From Thalassiosira profunda (taxonomy: Eukaryota; Bacillariophyta; Thalassiosirophyceae; Thalassiosirales; Thalassiosiraceae): a DNA stretch of 25,609 bases. Where the stretch lies: positions 1 through 25,609 of the forward strand of contig JALLAP010000313.1 in the NCBI GenBank assembly GCA_036939355.1. The letters are read 5' to 3'. The notes under the pieces are model-generated. The model was given only the letters and a program-made list of their open reading frames with translations, did no database searches and was not told the origin of the DNA. A program made the position numbers and the translations under genes. This document shows positions 1-9,458 of the stretch, in pieces (within the stretch, counting starts at the first letter, position 1; each line of letters starts with the position of its first letter).

Positions 1-3000
1 GAGCCTTTTGGCCAAGGGGCACCTCGTGGAAATACTCCACATAGTCCTCATTGGAACCAGTACACAACTGGCCCTTGTTGTTGTTCCCGGCGATGTACAC
101 TCTTCCGTCTTTGGAGATGAGCATCGTATGCATTTCGCCCGAGTCGGCCGGAACACCGACGCCACAGTAGACGCGCTCGAACTCAGGCGCCGCCACCAAT
201 TCGCCACTTCTGTCTACCACTTGGTCGACTATCAGAGGATCGTTCTCGCCCTCACAGAGCTTGTCGATGTTGTCGTTTCCACCCTGACAATTCCGCACAG
301 GCCCGACTCCCATGTGACCGCGGTAGCCAAAATCAGACTCCACGAAGCCCGCCACGATGGCAGTGCCATCCTCTTGAATGAGGAAAGTGTGCCTGGATCC
401 GGCACACACATCGACAATCTCGCCCACTATTTCCTCCGGTACTTGCTGATTCGTTTGCAGGGTATTGCCCCTGCCTTCCTCGGCTCCCCAGTAGTACCAG
501 TTCACCGCAACCAGTGTTGGTGACTGTGATGAGAAATATAAAAGATGGGATTAGTGGCGACATTCGTTGCTTTCACTATTGGATCTAGTGTGCTGTGAGA
601 CATCAACTCACCATCGTTGGTTGGAAGGTAGGCGTTTCCGTGGGTGTTTCGGTAGGCGGGTCCGTGATGAGAGTGGGCGACTGTTCAATAATAGAGAGGA
701 AAAGTGTTACATAGGCGAAGTTCAGGAGCAACAGAATTTGTTGAAGCCATGCCGCCACTCACCTGCGTCGGTATCTCTGTGGGCGCATCTGTTGGGAATT
801 CTGTTGGGGTCTCCGTCGGAGTTTCGGTCGGTTCTGGTGTCAAGAATGTGGGCGACTGGGGCAAGAGGACAAGAGGATGAATGAGTATCAGTGTGAAAAT
901 TAAGCTGTCAACGGACCAAATGACCAAAGAACTCACCTCCGTCGGGAACTGCGTAGGGTCGATCGTAGGAAACTCGGTGGGAGACTGCAGGAAGGGCATC
1001 GCAGCACGTCAAGGCGTCAAGGCGTCAGAGATGAGGCTCCGTCGTACATTTACAGCAAGGCATCCGACACAATGTGTACTCACCTCTGTGGGGATCTCCG
1101 TCGGATAGGCCGTAGGGGTCTCAGAGTAGAGGAGGCACGTGACGGCGACGGTGCACACGCCGCTCGACGAAATCTTCTGTATCTCGTGCAGGCTCGACAT
1201 GTCGGGGTCAGGAAACTCCACCAGCACCGGAAACATCTCCGACACGGGATCGTTAATCTCGCCAATGCCCAACTGGTGGCGGTAGTTCTGTCCCGCGGCG
1301 TAAACGACGTGATCGTCGATGATGAAGAAGACGCTCTGCGACGAAGGACCACTGCCCAGCTCGCGCACCTCCAACCCCTTGGGAATGTCGACCTTCACGG
1401 GCGTGTCGGAATCTTCGAACGTGCCATCTCCGAGCTGGCCCTCGTCGTTGCGACCGCACGCCTCGACGGACCCCTTGGAGGAAAGGAAGTAGGACGACTC
1501 GCGCCCCGCAAAGATTTGGGTGACGCCGTCGACGGCGAGTTCCTGCAGGAAGAGAGGATAAAGAGAATGGATCGTCAGTGTATGAATGAGATACCAACCC
1601 TCGCCTGCAAATTTCAACGCTCAACTATCTATAACTCACCATTGGCGCGTCCACGTAGTCGCCGTCCGTGCTCTCGCACAGCTGGCTGAAGAGGTTGCTC
1701 CCCGTTCCGTACACCTTTCCGTCCTCCTTCCGGAACAAACTGAAGCTCAACCCCGCGCTCACCTCCTCGATCTTCGACAATGCGGGAATCTGGGTGGCGC
1801 TCGTCGCGGACGATTTGTTGGAGCCCAGCCCGATCTCCCCGTTCTCGTTGGAGCCGCACCCGAACACCCTACCGTCCCTCAAGAGGATGAGGGTGAAGTC
1901 CAACCCCACCGCCGCCATGGCGGCCGGGCCGGGAAGGCCGGGCACTTTCGTGAACACGTCCCTCGATGCGGCGTCGCCCTGGCAGAGCTGCCCCATCTCG
2001 TTGTTCCCCGCGACGTACACGTCGCCCTTTACATCCAGCAATAGGGAGTGCATGTCGCGCGAATCGCCCGGGGCGCCGGCGCCCGCGTAAACCTGCGCGA
2101 ACTCGGGGGCGGCCACCGTTGCCCCGGCGTCGTTCACCACTCTGTCGACGGGGAGGTAGTCGTTCAACCCGGCCGGACCGTTGGGGCCCTCCTCCAGCCT
2201 GCCTCGGTCCACGCCGAGGTGGCCCTGGTACGCGCGCAGGCTCTCAATAAACCCGCTCACATACGCTTCTCCTGTATCCGTGACGTAAAACGAGTGCCGA
2301 CTCCCCGCGCTCGCATCAATGACGTTCTCGGGGCGAAAGTCCGGGACCTCCTGGTCCTCCCCCACGACGGCGCCGCGGCACTCGTCGCCGCCCCAGAAGT
2401 ACCAGTAACACTGCTCCCCGAGGGAGGGGGCCGCGGTGGGTTCCTCCGAGGGCGACGGCGTCGGACTTTCGGTCGGTGGCTCGGTCGGATCGGCGCTCGG
2501 GCCGGCGCTGGGACTTTCGCTGGGCGACGCCGTGGGCTCGTCGGTCACGGGGGCCTTCGTCGGGCGCTTCGTGGGCTCGTCGGTCGGGGCGTACGTCGGT
2601 ATGTAGCTGGGAGCGCTCGTCGGGAGGTCCGTCGGCGCGTCCGTGGGGCACGGGCAGTACGCGATTTTGCCCCACCCCCCGCCGCTCCAGCCGCTGCCCC
2701 AGGTGGGGGCGTTCCACCCGCCCGTCCACGGGTCCGGCGGGGCCGCCCAGCCCCAGGTGCGCGCCGTCATGTCGCCGTGGTCCGCGCCGTGCTGCCGCTG
2801 CTTCTTGCCGCCGTTTCCGCGCGGCAGCTTCCGGCCTTCGCCGCCCTTCGTTCCGCCCGCGGTAGCCTCGCCGGCCATCCAGGCCGGCTGCCACTTGGGC
2901 TGCCAGGCGGCGGGTTTTTGCCACGCCGGCTTTTGCCACGCGGGGCACGGGCACAGCTTGGGCGGCTTGCTCCATCCGCCGCCCCATCCGCCATTGCTTC

Positions 3001-3715
3001 CCTCCCATCCACCACCACTGCCCCCGCTCCACTTGCCGCCCTTGGACTTGGACGACTTCCCCGCCGCCTTCCACCGGGGCGGGCGCCAGCCCTGAACGCC
3101 GCCGCTTCCGGGCTTGCCCGAAGGGGCCTTCCAGCCGTTCTGGGCCTTCTTCACGCCCTTGTGGGGGTTGTATCCACCGTTCTTCTTGGCCGGCTGCTGC
3201 TTCTTCGGCTGCTTCTTCTGCTTCTGCCGGCTTTGGTTGTTGTTGTTGGAGCCGCCGGTCTTCTTCGTTTGAGCCCCGCCGGGTTTCTTGGCCCGGCCGC
3301 CTCCGTACTGGAGCGCGAGCCCCCCTTCGGTGGCCTGGGCTCCCCCGCCGCGGCCCTTCTTCCGCGCGTTGGCGCCGCGGTGGTGGGCCCGATTGTTGGC
3401 GGTGCCGTCGAGTGGGCTGTCGCCGTTGGACGACGCCTTCTTCCGCATCGGCACCATGTCGCCGCCGGGGCTCTTGCGCTGTTTCTTCTGCTGCAGCGCT
3501 CTGTCGCCGTCCTGCTGCAAGTCTGAGTCTGGCTCCAAGGCAGCCTGGCCCTTGAGCAGGTGTCTAGACTCGCGCGGCTGCCAGTGGTGTCTATCCGCAT
3601 CGAGCGGCGCGTCATGCTCGGGCTCCAGGCTTGCGGTGCCGCGCACGGCGCCGTGGCTCCCGCCCGCGAGGGAGAGGGCCAGCAGGGGCACCAACGTCGA
3701 CCGCCGCCGTCGCAT
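1..3715 (-). CDS. Secreted RCC1-repeat protein with Pro-Thr stalks and a Lys/Gly/Trp-rich N-terminus (3' end outside window)
   Basis: Read as six exons on the minus strand: 3715-1640, 1542-1084, 984-937, 855-763, 680-612 and 523-1. All junctions are phase 0 with GTGAGT donors, and the frame is open at base 1. The first exon starts at ATG 3715 in a CACC context. It has a signal peptide (MRRRRSTLVPLLALSLAGGS), a Lys/Gln/Gly-rich region to about residue 200, a Trp-rich region (about 210-350, including PAWQKPAWQKPAAW), a Pro-Thr/Pro-Ser linker (about 355-432), then RCC1-type repeats with signatures such as SAGSRHSFYV, VAGNNEMGQL and CGSNENGEIG. Exons 2-5 finish this propeller and encode a second PT linker. 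Exon 6 opens a second RCC1 module (CAGSRHTFLI, IAGNNNKGQL). RCC1 folds are beta-propellers used for protein binding. The signal peptide argues against a nuclear RCC1 role; cell-surface or wall location is inference. About 1,089 codons are visible. Confidence 0.85.
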
Positions 3716-4493
3716 GGTGCACTATGCGGTAGTGTTATGTGTTTGTGTTGTGAGCGGACCCAGCAGCCGCCGGGCGATCAATCGCGGCGCGTTTTTTTGC
3801 AATGAGCCAGCGGCGGTATCCTATTCAGCCGCCTATGCCAATTGCAATCGATTCACTCCACAATGAAGAGAGAGGGGGCCGTTTGACAGTGGAGCGGAAG
3901 CCCGCCCCATCCGTGCATCTCACCCATCTCCAACCACACAACTTGGGCCTTCATCTAGTCATGCCCTGAAATTTGCATCGACGTTCGAGATACATCAACG
4001 TTCATGATGCAATGCGGCCGCCCCGCGCCTGGCGCTCATTCCGCCTCTACACACAAGAGTGCGCGGCCTGCTCGAACGGAAGGCCAATGACAAAGCGGTC
4101 AATTTTCTGGCCGAAAATCCGCGCGGCCGGCTCAAGTGTCGAGGTGCGACATTAGTTGAGACATGACACCACCCATGTCACAACTCGCCTGACGTGTCGA
4201 GCGAGCGAGGACTGACCTTTGCTTTCCTCTCCCGCAGCCTCGACAACTCTAGAGAAGAGGAAGATGAGTAGTCAAGAAATGATAGACTGAGTGCAAATAA
4301 TTTGGGGTCAAATACTTTAGGGCAACTGTCGAGCCCAATCGCCAGTCCAACCGGCGTGGACAAAAAAAGCACGAGCAATCAGGTGCACAGCCGCCAGCCA
4401 ACCAACGGTAGCCTTTTGCTCCAGATGCTTTGCTCAATTGACACAGATGATTTGCGCACATCATGTGCAAAACGTTTAGAGTGGCAGCGAAGC
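3716..4493. other. Intergenic region upstream of the RCC1-repeat gene
   Basis: This 778-bp stretch lies between the 3' end of the 2OG-oxygenase-like gene and the start of the RCC1-repeat gene, both on the minus strand. It must hold the terminator of the former and the promoter of the latter. Short open frames exist on both strands, but none has recognisable protein features. I see no RNA gene or clear repeat. Confidence 0.5.
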
Positions 4494-7400
4494 CTAAGCT
4501 TGCTCGCTCTCTTGGCCATCCATTGATGCACTCCTCTTCCTCTTTTTGCTTCCTTCGTCATCAACTGGAATGCCACCCGCAACTAGACTTGGATCCGCAA
4601 GGAGAAGTCGAAAAGAAGCACCGATCATGGCCTTGCTACGGTCCATGTCAACGCGAATTTGATGTTGAAGATACGCGGGAGCTCTTTCCTGAGGAGGAGG
4701 CGGGCAGTTGCTCGCAGCAAGCATGAACGGGTAGAGACCCGACTGTGGACAGCGGATGGATGCAGCGCGAGGATAGGACTCAAAGACATCCACGGCAGCA
4801 TCGAAGGACGTCGCTTTGTTGGCAACAGCGCAGTGAAGAGTCAACCGGCCATCCTTACCAGGCGTACGGGTCATGTCCGGATAGTCCGCGATGACCTTGC
4901 GAACATGCAGCGAGGGAGGGACCGTCTCTTCTACTCCTCTGTGCAATTGGATGTGGCGCCTCCAACCGAAACTGCACGAGATCTGCACTAAGCAGCGATT
5001 CAACATCTCGTGGATTAGGTTCCGGGCTTCGAAACCAAGGGCGTTGGCTTGCTCCACAATAACCTCCAATACCCGAGGAAACACGGTTTTGCTTTTGATC
5101 GACCACTTGCCAAGGTTGGTAAGATCAGCCTCCGCTCCATGCTCCATGACATAGCAAATTGCCTTCACAAAGATCTGCTTGCTGTCTCCTTCCAAGTGTG
5201 TAGTTGCCGTGTACTCGCAGGTGGACGACCAGAGGCTGCTTGCGAAATCCTTCGCAAAGTTGACCAAGCAGGATTGAACGAAGCCGTTTTGATGACCGGA
5301 TACCTTTTGCAGGAGTCGAGCCCGGTCCAAGAGCTTTGGGACTTCGCTGTTTGATTGGTGTTTGCTGTGCATGAAAGACAATGTTGCTTCGATCACAGCT
5401 GCCATGACCTCCCACCCGTGCTCAGACACCAAGCTGTCAATGGTCGAATTGATTGCGCCACTGTCGGAAATCACTTTGCCCCCAAAGTGTGGCAGCTGGT
5501 TACACTGCTCCTCGAGGAGATTGTGCGCATGACCTCCGTTCGAGAGTTTCAAGATGAAGTCGCACCTCAAAAGGAATAAATGCAGCTCGAGTTCCTTCCT
5601 CCGGTCGGTATCGCCTAAGAGATCAGCAATTTGAGCTCCGATCTTCTCATATCCAAACCTGTCAGCTGTAGCTCGAATGGTGTCGTACAATTCGATATCA
5701 GGCTCGCTGGAGCCTAGCCCAGACAGAGTTTTCCTCACAAAGTCGATCCTTTTGCTGCTGAGTGCCTTTTTGCTCCTCGACTTGTTGAGCATCTGCAGCA
5801 CTTTCGTGCACGAAGAAACGTTGAACTTTGCGTTCGCCTTGGCATCCACAACTGAAAGCACTCGTTTGAGCATTGAGTAGTCCCGGTTGGCGACGACTTT
5901 GTCAGTAACTTCCGCTACCCCCTCCGATCCACCGAGGCATTTTAGTTCCACATCCACAAATGTGGCATCATAGGCTGTAGGCACAAACGACGAACGCGGT
6001 GAGCAGTTGCTACGTTCAAGAGACTCAGGAGCAGCGCGAAAGGTCCAAGACTTACCCAGGATGAAAGTGGCACCGTACTTGCTCGTCACCGTTGTTGTTC
6101 CATCGTAGTCGTCTATCTCTGTCGCAGAGCTGCACCGACGCCCCCAATTTTCATCGTACTCACGCACGTCGGCATTCAGAATCATTCCGCTATCCACATC
6201 GAGAGGAGTCAAGTTGAGGGCTGACTTGAGCCATTCCTCTGAAATCGTTACATCGTGACCGTCCTCGTCAAAGATGTACGTCACTGAGAAGTCTCTACTG
6301 GTGGAAATGGTTTCGATTTGGCCGTAATAATCGTCTGGAAAGGATGGAGGCAGAAGTGTCGTAATTGAGAACAGAGAATAGAAAGGCGTGCAATTCAATA
6401 GAGCGCGCGATGTGATTAAGTATCATACGAGTGAGAAGAGGGGACAGAGGACGGATTCTTCTTACCGTATTTGTGTGTGTGGCTGAACTTTGCATTGACA
6501 ATAAGCACTCGCCAGCCTTCCCCCGCCGATACTTTGATCGCTTCGAGGCGCGAACGATGCTCATTGGACAACTTGTTGATACCAAGCCGCCCAACCGCTG
6601 TTGCCTTGTACCGTTTTGCCAAAGGGATTAGCAAGATTCTCTCGGATGGGGGCAGCTCTCTCAACGCCCACTTCAATGTGCTCAAGGACGAAGCCAATGC
6701 GTTGGCCGTGGGGAATTCCGATCCTCCCTCGTAGAGAAGAGAATATCGCAACAGCGCGCGATGTCCACTCGTAACCGCTGCCATCTCAAACTCGCAGTCT
6801 TTGTAATGACAAACGAAATGACACGAGAACGAAGCCTCCCCGGAGGTGGCGCCCATGTCGAATGTCATCACATCAGATGTCTCTTCCTCATCCTCGTCTT
6901 CGCCCTCCCCGTCCTCTTCTTCCTCATCCTCCTCGTTGTAGACTGCCACCTCCCCACCATTGAACGTGGATGGCAGTTGAACGAGGAGAGTGCCAAATAC
7001 GTTATCCTCCTCCTCCTCAGCATTGGCGCATCGCTGTATCTGGCTCCCCTTCTCCATCAGCAGGAGCATGTCCAACTTTGCGGATAGTTTTGCAGGATCG
7101 ACGCCGAGTCGGTACGCCACCGTCTGTAGCAAGGAAGCTAACTTGCCCTCCCAGGCTGGATTCTTCATGCGGATGCGGCGAGATTCGACGGAATGGACTT
7201 TGCAATACGAGTCGTCCTGGATCTTCGCCGTATGCCGGTTGGACTTGATCGCTTTCGCGTGCCAATCACCCAGTGGCAGCGAGATGTCTCCTATGCCATT
7301 GATCCGTAGCCCAGGAGACGAGGGAAGGGCCGGAGTGAGCGTGCTCCCGTCGGCAATGTCAGAGGAAGCGAAGCTTCCCGTCAAGGTCGCGCTGTCGAGC

Positions 7401-7522
7401 GCCTCATAGACGTCGAGCAGATCCGAAGGCCTCTCGTCTTCATCGTCGCTATTCTCATTTGCGCCCAATATCCCGACGTCCGCGTTTCCCCCGATGGCGG
7501 GGGCATTGGGCTCTGCGTCCAT
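4494..7522 (-). CDS. 2OG-Fe(II) oxygenase-like protein with substituted metal ligands (probable pseudoenzyme) and C-terminal helical region
   Basis: Three exons on the minus strand: 7522-6466, 6334-6056 and 5974-4494, phase 1 at both junctions, 938 aa. ATG 7522 is preferred; upstream in-frame sequence looks like UTR. Residues about 105-270 follow the prolyl-4-hydroxylase-like 2OG oxygenase pattern: YCKVHSVESRRIR, LDMLLLMEKGSQIQ, FGTLLVQLPSTFNGGEVAVY, then CHYKDCEFEMAAVTSGHRAL. Family members carry an HRD-type His-x-Asp motif and a distal His in a CEHEV-like motif. Here the first site reads RCANAEE (164-170) and the distal His is Phe245, so no metal ligand remains, while Arg255 in the 2OG-binding position is kept. 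An acidic run (about 197-215) interrupts the core. The C-terminal half, about 500 residues, is probably helical and unrecognised, with a basic KKRKR nuclear-localisation-like sequence near the end. It shares a 373-bp divergent promoter with the RAD51D-like gene. Function is unknown; a binding or regulatory role is inference. Confidence 0.8.
5975..6055 (-). other. 81-nt in-frame intron, possibly retained (intron 2 of the 2OG-oxygenase-like gene)
   Basis: On the minus strand the donor is CTGG|GTAAGTC and the acceptor GCCTACAG|CC, both near consensus. The segment is 81 nt with no in-frame stop, so both spliced and retained transcripts keep the reading frame and differ by 27 residues. Splicing gives GATFILAYDATF, which fits the strand following the oxygenase core better than the retained version. 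Confidence 0.65.
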
Positions 7523-7895
7523 CGCGGTTGTCGAGAAAAAAATGCCAAGCAAACCCAAAGGCGAGACGCCGCCACGCCGCCGCCCCGCCGCCGCACAACA
7601 ACTACACTCTCTGCGGGCGCAGACTATAGTTGCCGCCGTTGGCGAGGGATGGTGGACGAGGAGGCGTCCGAGGGGGGCATCAACGTCAATCAACCAAGGC
7701 GGTCGAAAAAAATCACTTCGTCGACAAACGACACGCGTCTGGCTTCTCAGTCTATCTACCATACGTACATAGTGTGAAACTACATATCTACGTACAGACG
7801 ATACCTACCCGCCCGCGGCGCCTCGCGCCTCCCCCTCCGCCCATTCCGGCTAGCCGGCGCTGAGCTGCTAAGTACGATACCAGGCCGAGGGCGAG
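7523..7895. promoter_or_regulatory. Divergent promoter region: 2OG-oxygenase-like gene / RAD51D-like gene
   Basis: These 373 bp separate two divergent start codons (7522 minus, 7896 plus) and so must contain both promoters. Two copies of the palindrome TACGTA lie at 7762-7767 and 7789-7794. ACGT cores are typical bZIP-type binding sites, but binding here is inference. No TATA box is obvious. Confidence 0.55.
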
Positions 7896-9458
7896 ATGAG
7901 CTCCCGCACCCCGTGGAAGCCTCCCCGCTCGGGGCGGAAGCGCCCCCGACCCCCCTCCGGCGGCGGGGCGGCGTCGGCCTCCCCGACGGAGGGCGCCTCG
8001 CCCCACCCAAACACAACATCGAAGGCCACCGCCGCCCGCACCCCCTCCGCCCTCCTCTCCCGCGATATTGCCCAGCTGTCGTCGGAGCTGGGAATGACGG
8101 TGGAGAGTGTCAAGGATATTCGGGCGAGGGTGGCCGAGTCGGTCATAAACGATGCAAATGCGGGCCACGGTCGAATTGCAGCGGAGGTGCGGGCGGGGGT
8201 GACGCAATTTTGCATTCAGGAAGATGGCATGGAGGGGGGCGACGAGGCAAAGGGCGGTAAAATGGAACGGCCGGCACCCCTGGTGCCCGGGGCTATCGCG
8301 GGGCTCGACCTCTGCGCCCGGGCTCTGCTGCTTACGAACATGAGCTGCGCGGGCAATACCAACAGATGCCCCCGCAGCATACGCACGGGCAGCGCGGCAG
8401 TGGACCATCTCCTGGCCCCCGACGGCTCGTTTTCATCCTTTGGAGACGGGTGGAGCATGCCGCTCCCGTACCAAATCCCAACTGGCAACACTGACGGCGA
8501 TGCCACCATGAACGAGGATGGAGCCGCCGCGGGAGGGGGCGTGCCCTTCGGGATGGTCACGGAATTCTCCGGTCCGCCCTCCTCGGGAAAGAGCCAACTG
8601 GCACTGAGCGTCGCCGCCCATGCCGCCTTCGAGAACGGGATGCGGGTGCATTACATTGCGGGGGGTGGGAGTCGGAAGGCGCTGTCAAGGAGACTGATGG
8701 CGATGTGCATGAACTTGGCGCGGGGTGCCGCGCCCGTAGCAAATGATGGGAGACCCATCGACGAAGGGGCCGCCCAGTCGGTGGCATTGGGGGCGCTGGA
8801 GCGGGTGGAGGTGACGTCCGTGTCCAACGCCCACTCCCTCCTGGCGGTGCTGGCGCGCATCGACAAGGAGGAGGACGCGCGCAGCGATGGGACACGACGT
8901 CCGGATGGCTCGAATGGAACGCTGCTCGTTGTGGACTCGGCGTCCGGCTGCCTGGGGCATCATTTGATGGGCGACGCGGCGGGCCCCGCGCTCGTGGGCC
9001 AGGTGGCGCTGACCCTCCGGCACATGGCTCGCACGCACGACGGGCGACTGCTGCCTGGCGATGCCGCGAGCAGTGCCGGTATGCCCCGGCCGCAGAGGTT
9101 CGCCGTGGTCGTCACGAACGGATCGGTCGCCCGGCGGGAGAAGGAAGTGCCCAATCAATCCAAAGGGGCTGCCAGCGCGGCGTCGCACAAGCCGGCGATG
9201 GGACGGTACTGGCACGTGAGCGATGTGGGGGTCTGGTTGGAGGGAGAAGCCAGGCTCGATCACGGCCGAGCGCAGCCCAGTTTTTACGAGGAGGGGCCGG
9301 TGAAGGGGCTGTCGGTGATGGAGGAGAAGGGGGTGCGGGCCACGCTGACGAATCATTACGGAAAGTCGTGCAAATTCAGAAGAGCTGAGGGCGCACCAGC
9401 GGAAAAGCTTGCTGCGACGTTTCGCATTGGAGCAGGAGGGGTATTGGACGTTATCTAA
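7896..9458 (+). CDS. RAD51D: RAD51D-like RecA-family recombination ATPase
   Basis: A single exon of 520 aa starting at ATG 7896. The basic, Pro/Ser-rich N-terminus is followed by a small helical domain (about 52-100) and then a RecA-type core: IRTGSAAVDHLL (about 162-173), Walker A GPPSSGKS (226-233) in VTEFSGPPSSGKSQLAL, and Walker B LLVVDS (343-348). The RAD51 paralogue segment RFAVVVTNGSVARR follows, and then HKPAMGRYWHVSDVGVWLEG. The last part closely matches the RAD51D pattern of VVVTNH then LKPALGRSW. RAD51D acts in the nucleus in the BCDX2 paralogue complex, which helps load RAD51 in homologous recombination. At 520 aa it is much longer than the roughly 330-aa human protein, with inserts around 185-215 and 385-425. 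The stop codon overlaps that of the convergent beta-helix gene. The RecA family is certain; the RAD51D assignment within the paralogues is likely. Confidence 0.82.
   Translation: MSSRTPWKPPRSGRKRPRPPSGGGAASASPTEGASPHPNTTSKATAARTPSALLSRDIAQLSSELGMTVESVKDIRARVAESVINDANAGHGRIAAEVRAGVTQFCIQEDGMEGGDEAKGGKMERPAPLVPGAIAGLDLCARALLLTNMSCAGNTNRCPRSIRTGSAAVDHLLAPDGSFSSFGDGWSMPLPYQIPTGNTDGDATMNEDGAAAGGGVPFGMVTEFSGPPSSGKSQLALSVAAHAAFENGMRVHYIAGGGSRKALSRRLMAMCMNLARGAAPVANDGRPIDEGAAQSVALGALERVEVTSVSNAHSLLAVLARIDKEEDARSDGTRRPDGSNGTLLVVDSASGCLGHHLMGDAAGPALVGQVALTLRHMARTHDGRLLPGDAASSAGMPRPQRFAVVVTNGSVARREKEVPNQSKGAASAASHKPAMGRYWHVSDVGVWLEGEARLDHGRAQPSFYEEGPVKGLSVMEEKGVRATLTNHYGKSCKFRRAEGAPAEKLAATFRIGAGGVLDVI

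Noticed and set aside
2048..3526. Long plus-strand open frame of 492 codons
   Set aside because: It is antisense to the GC-rich, repetitive first exon of the RCC1-repeat gene, and its Arg/Ala/Leu-rich product has no domain pattern. The minus-strand frame has a signal peptide, PT linker and RCC1 repeats.
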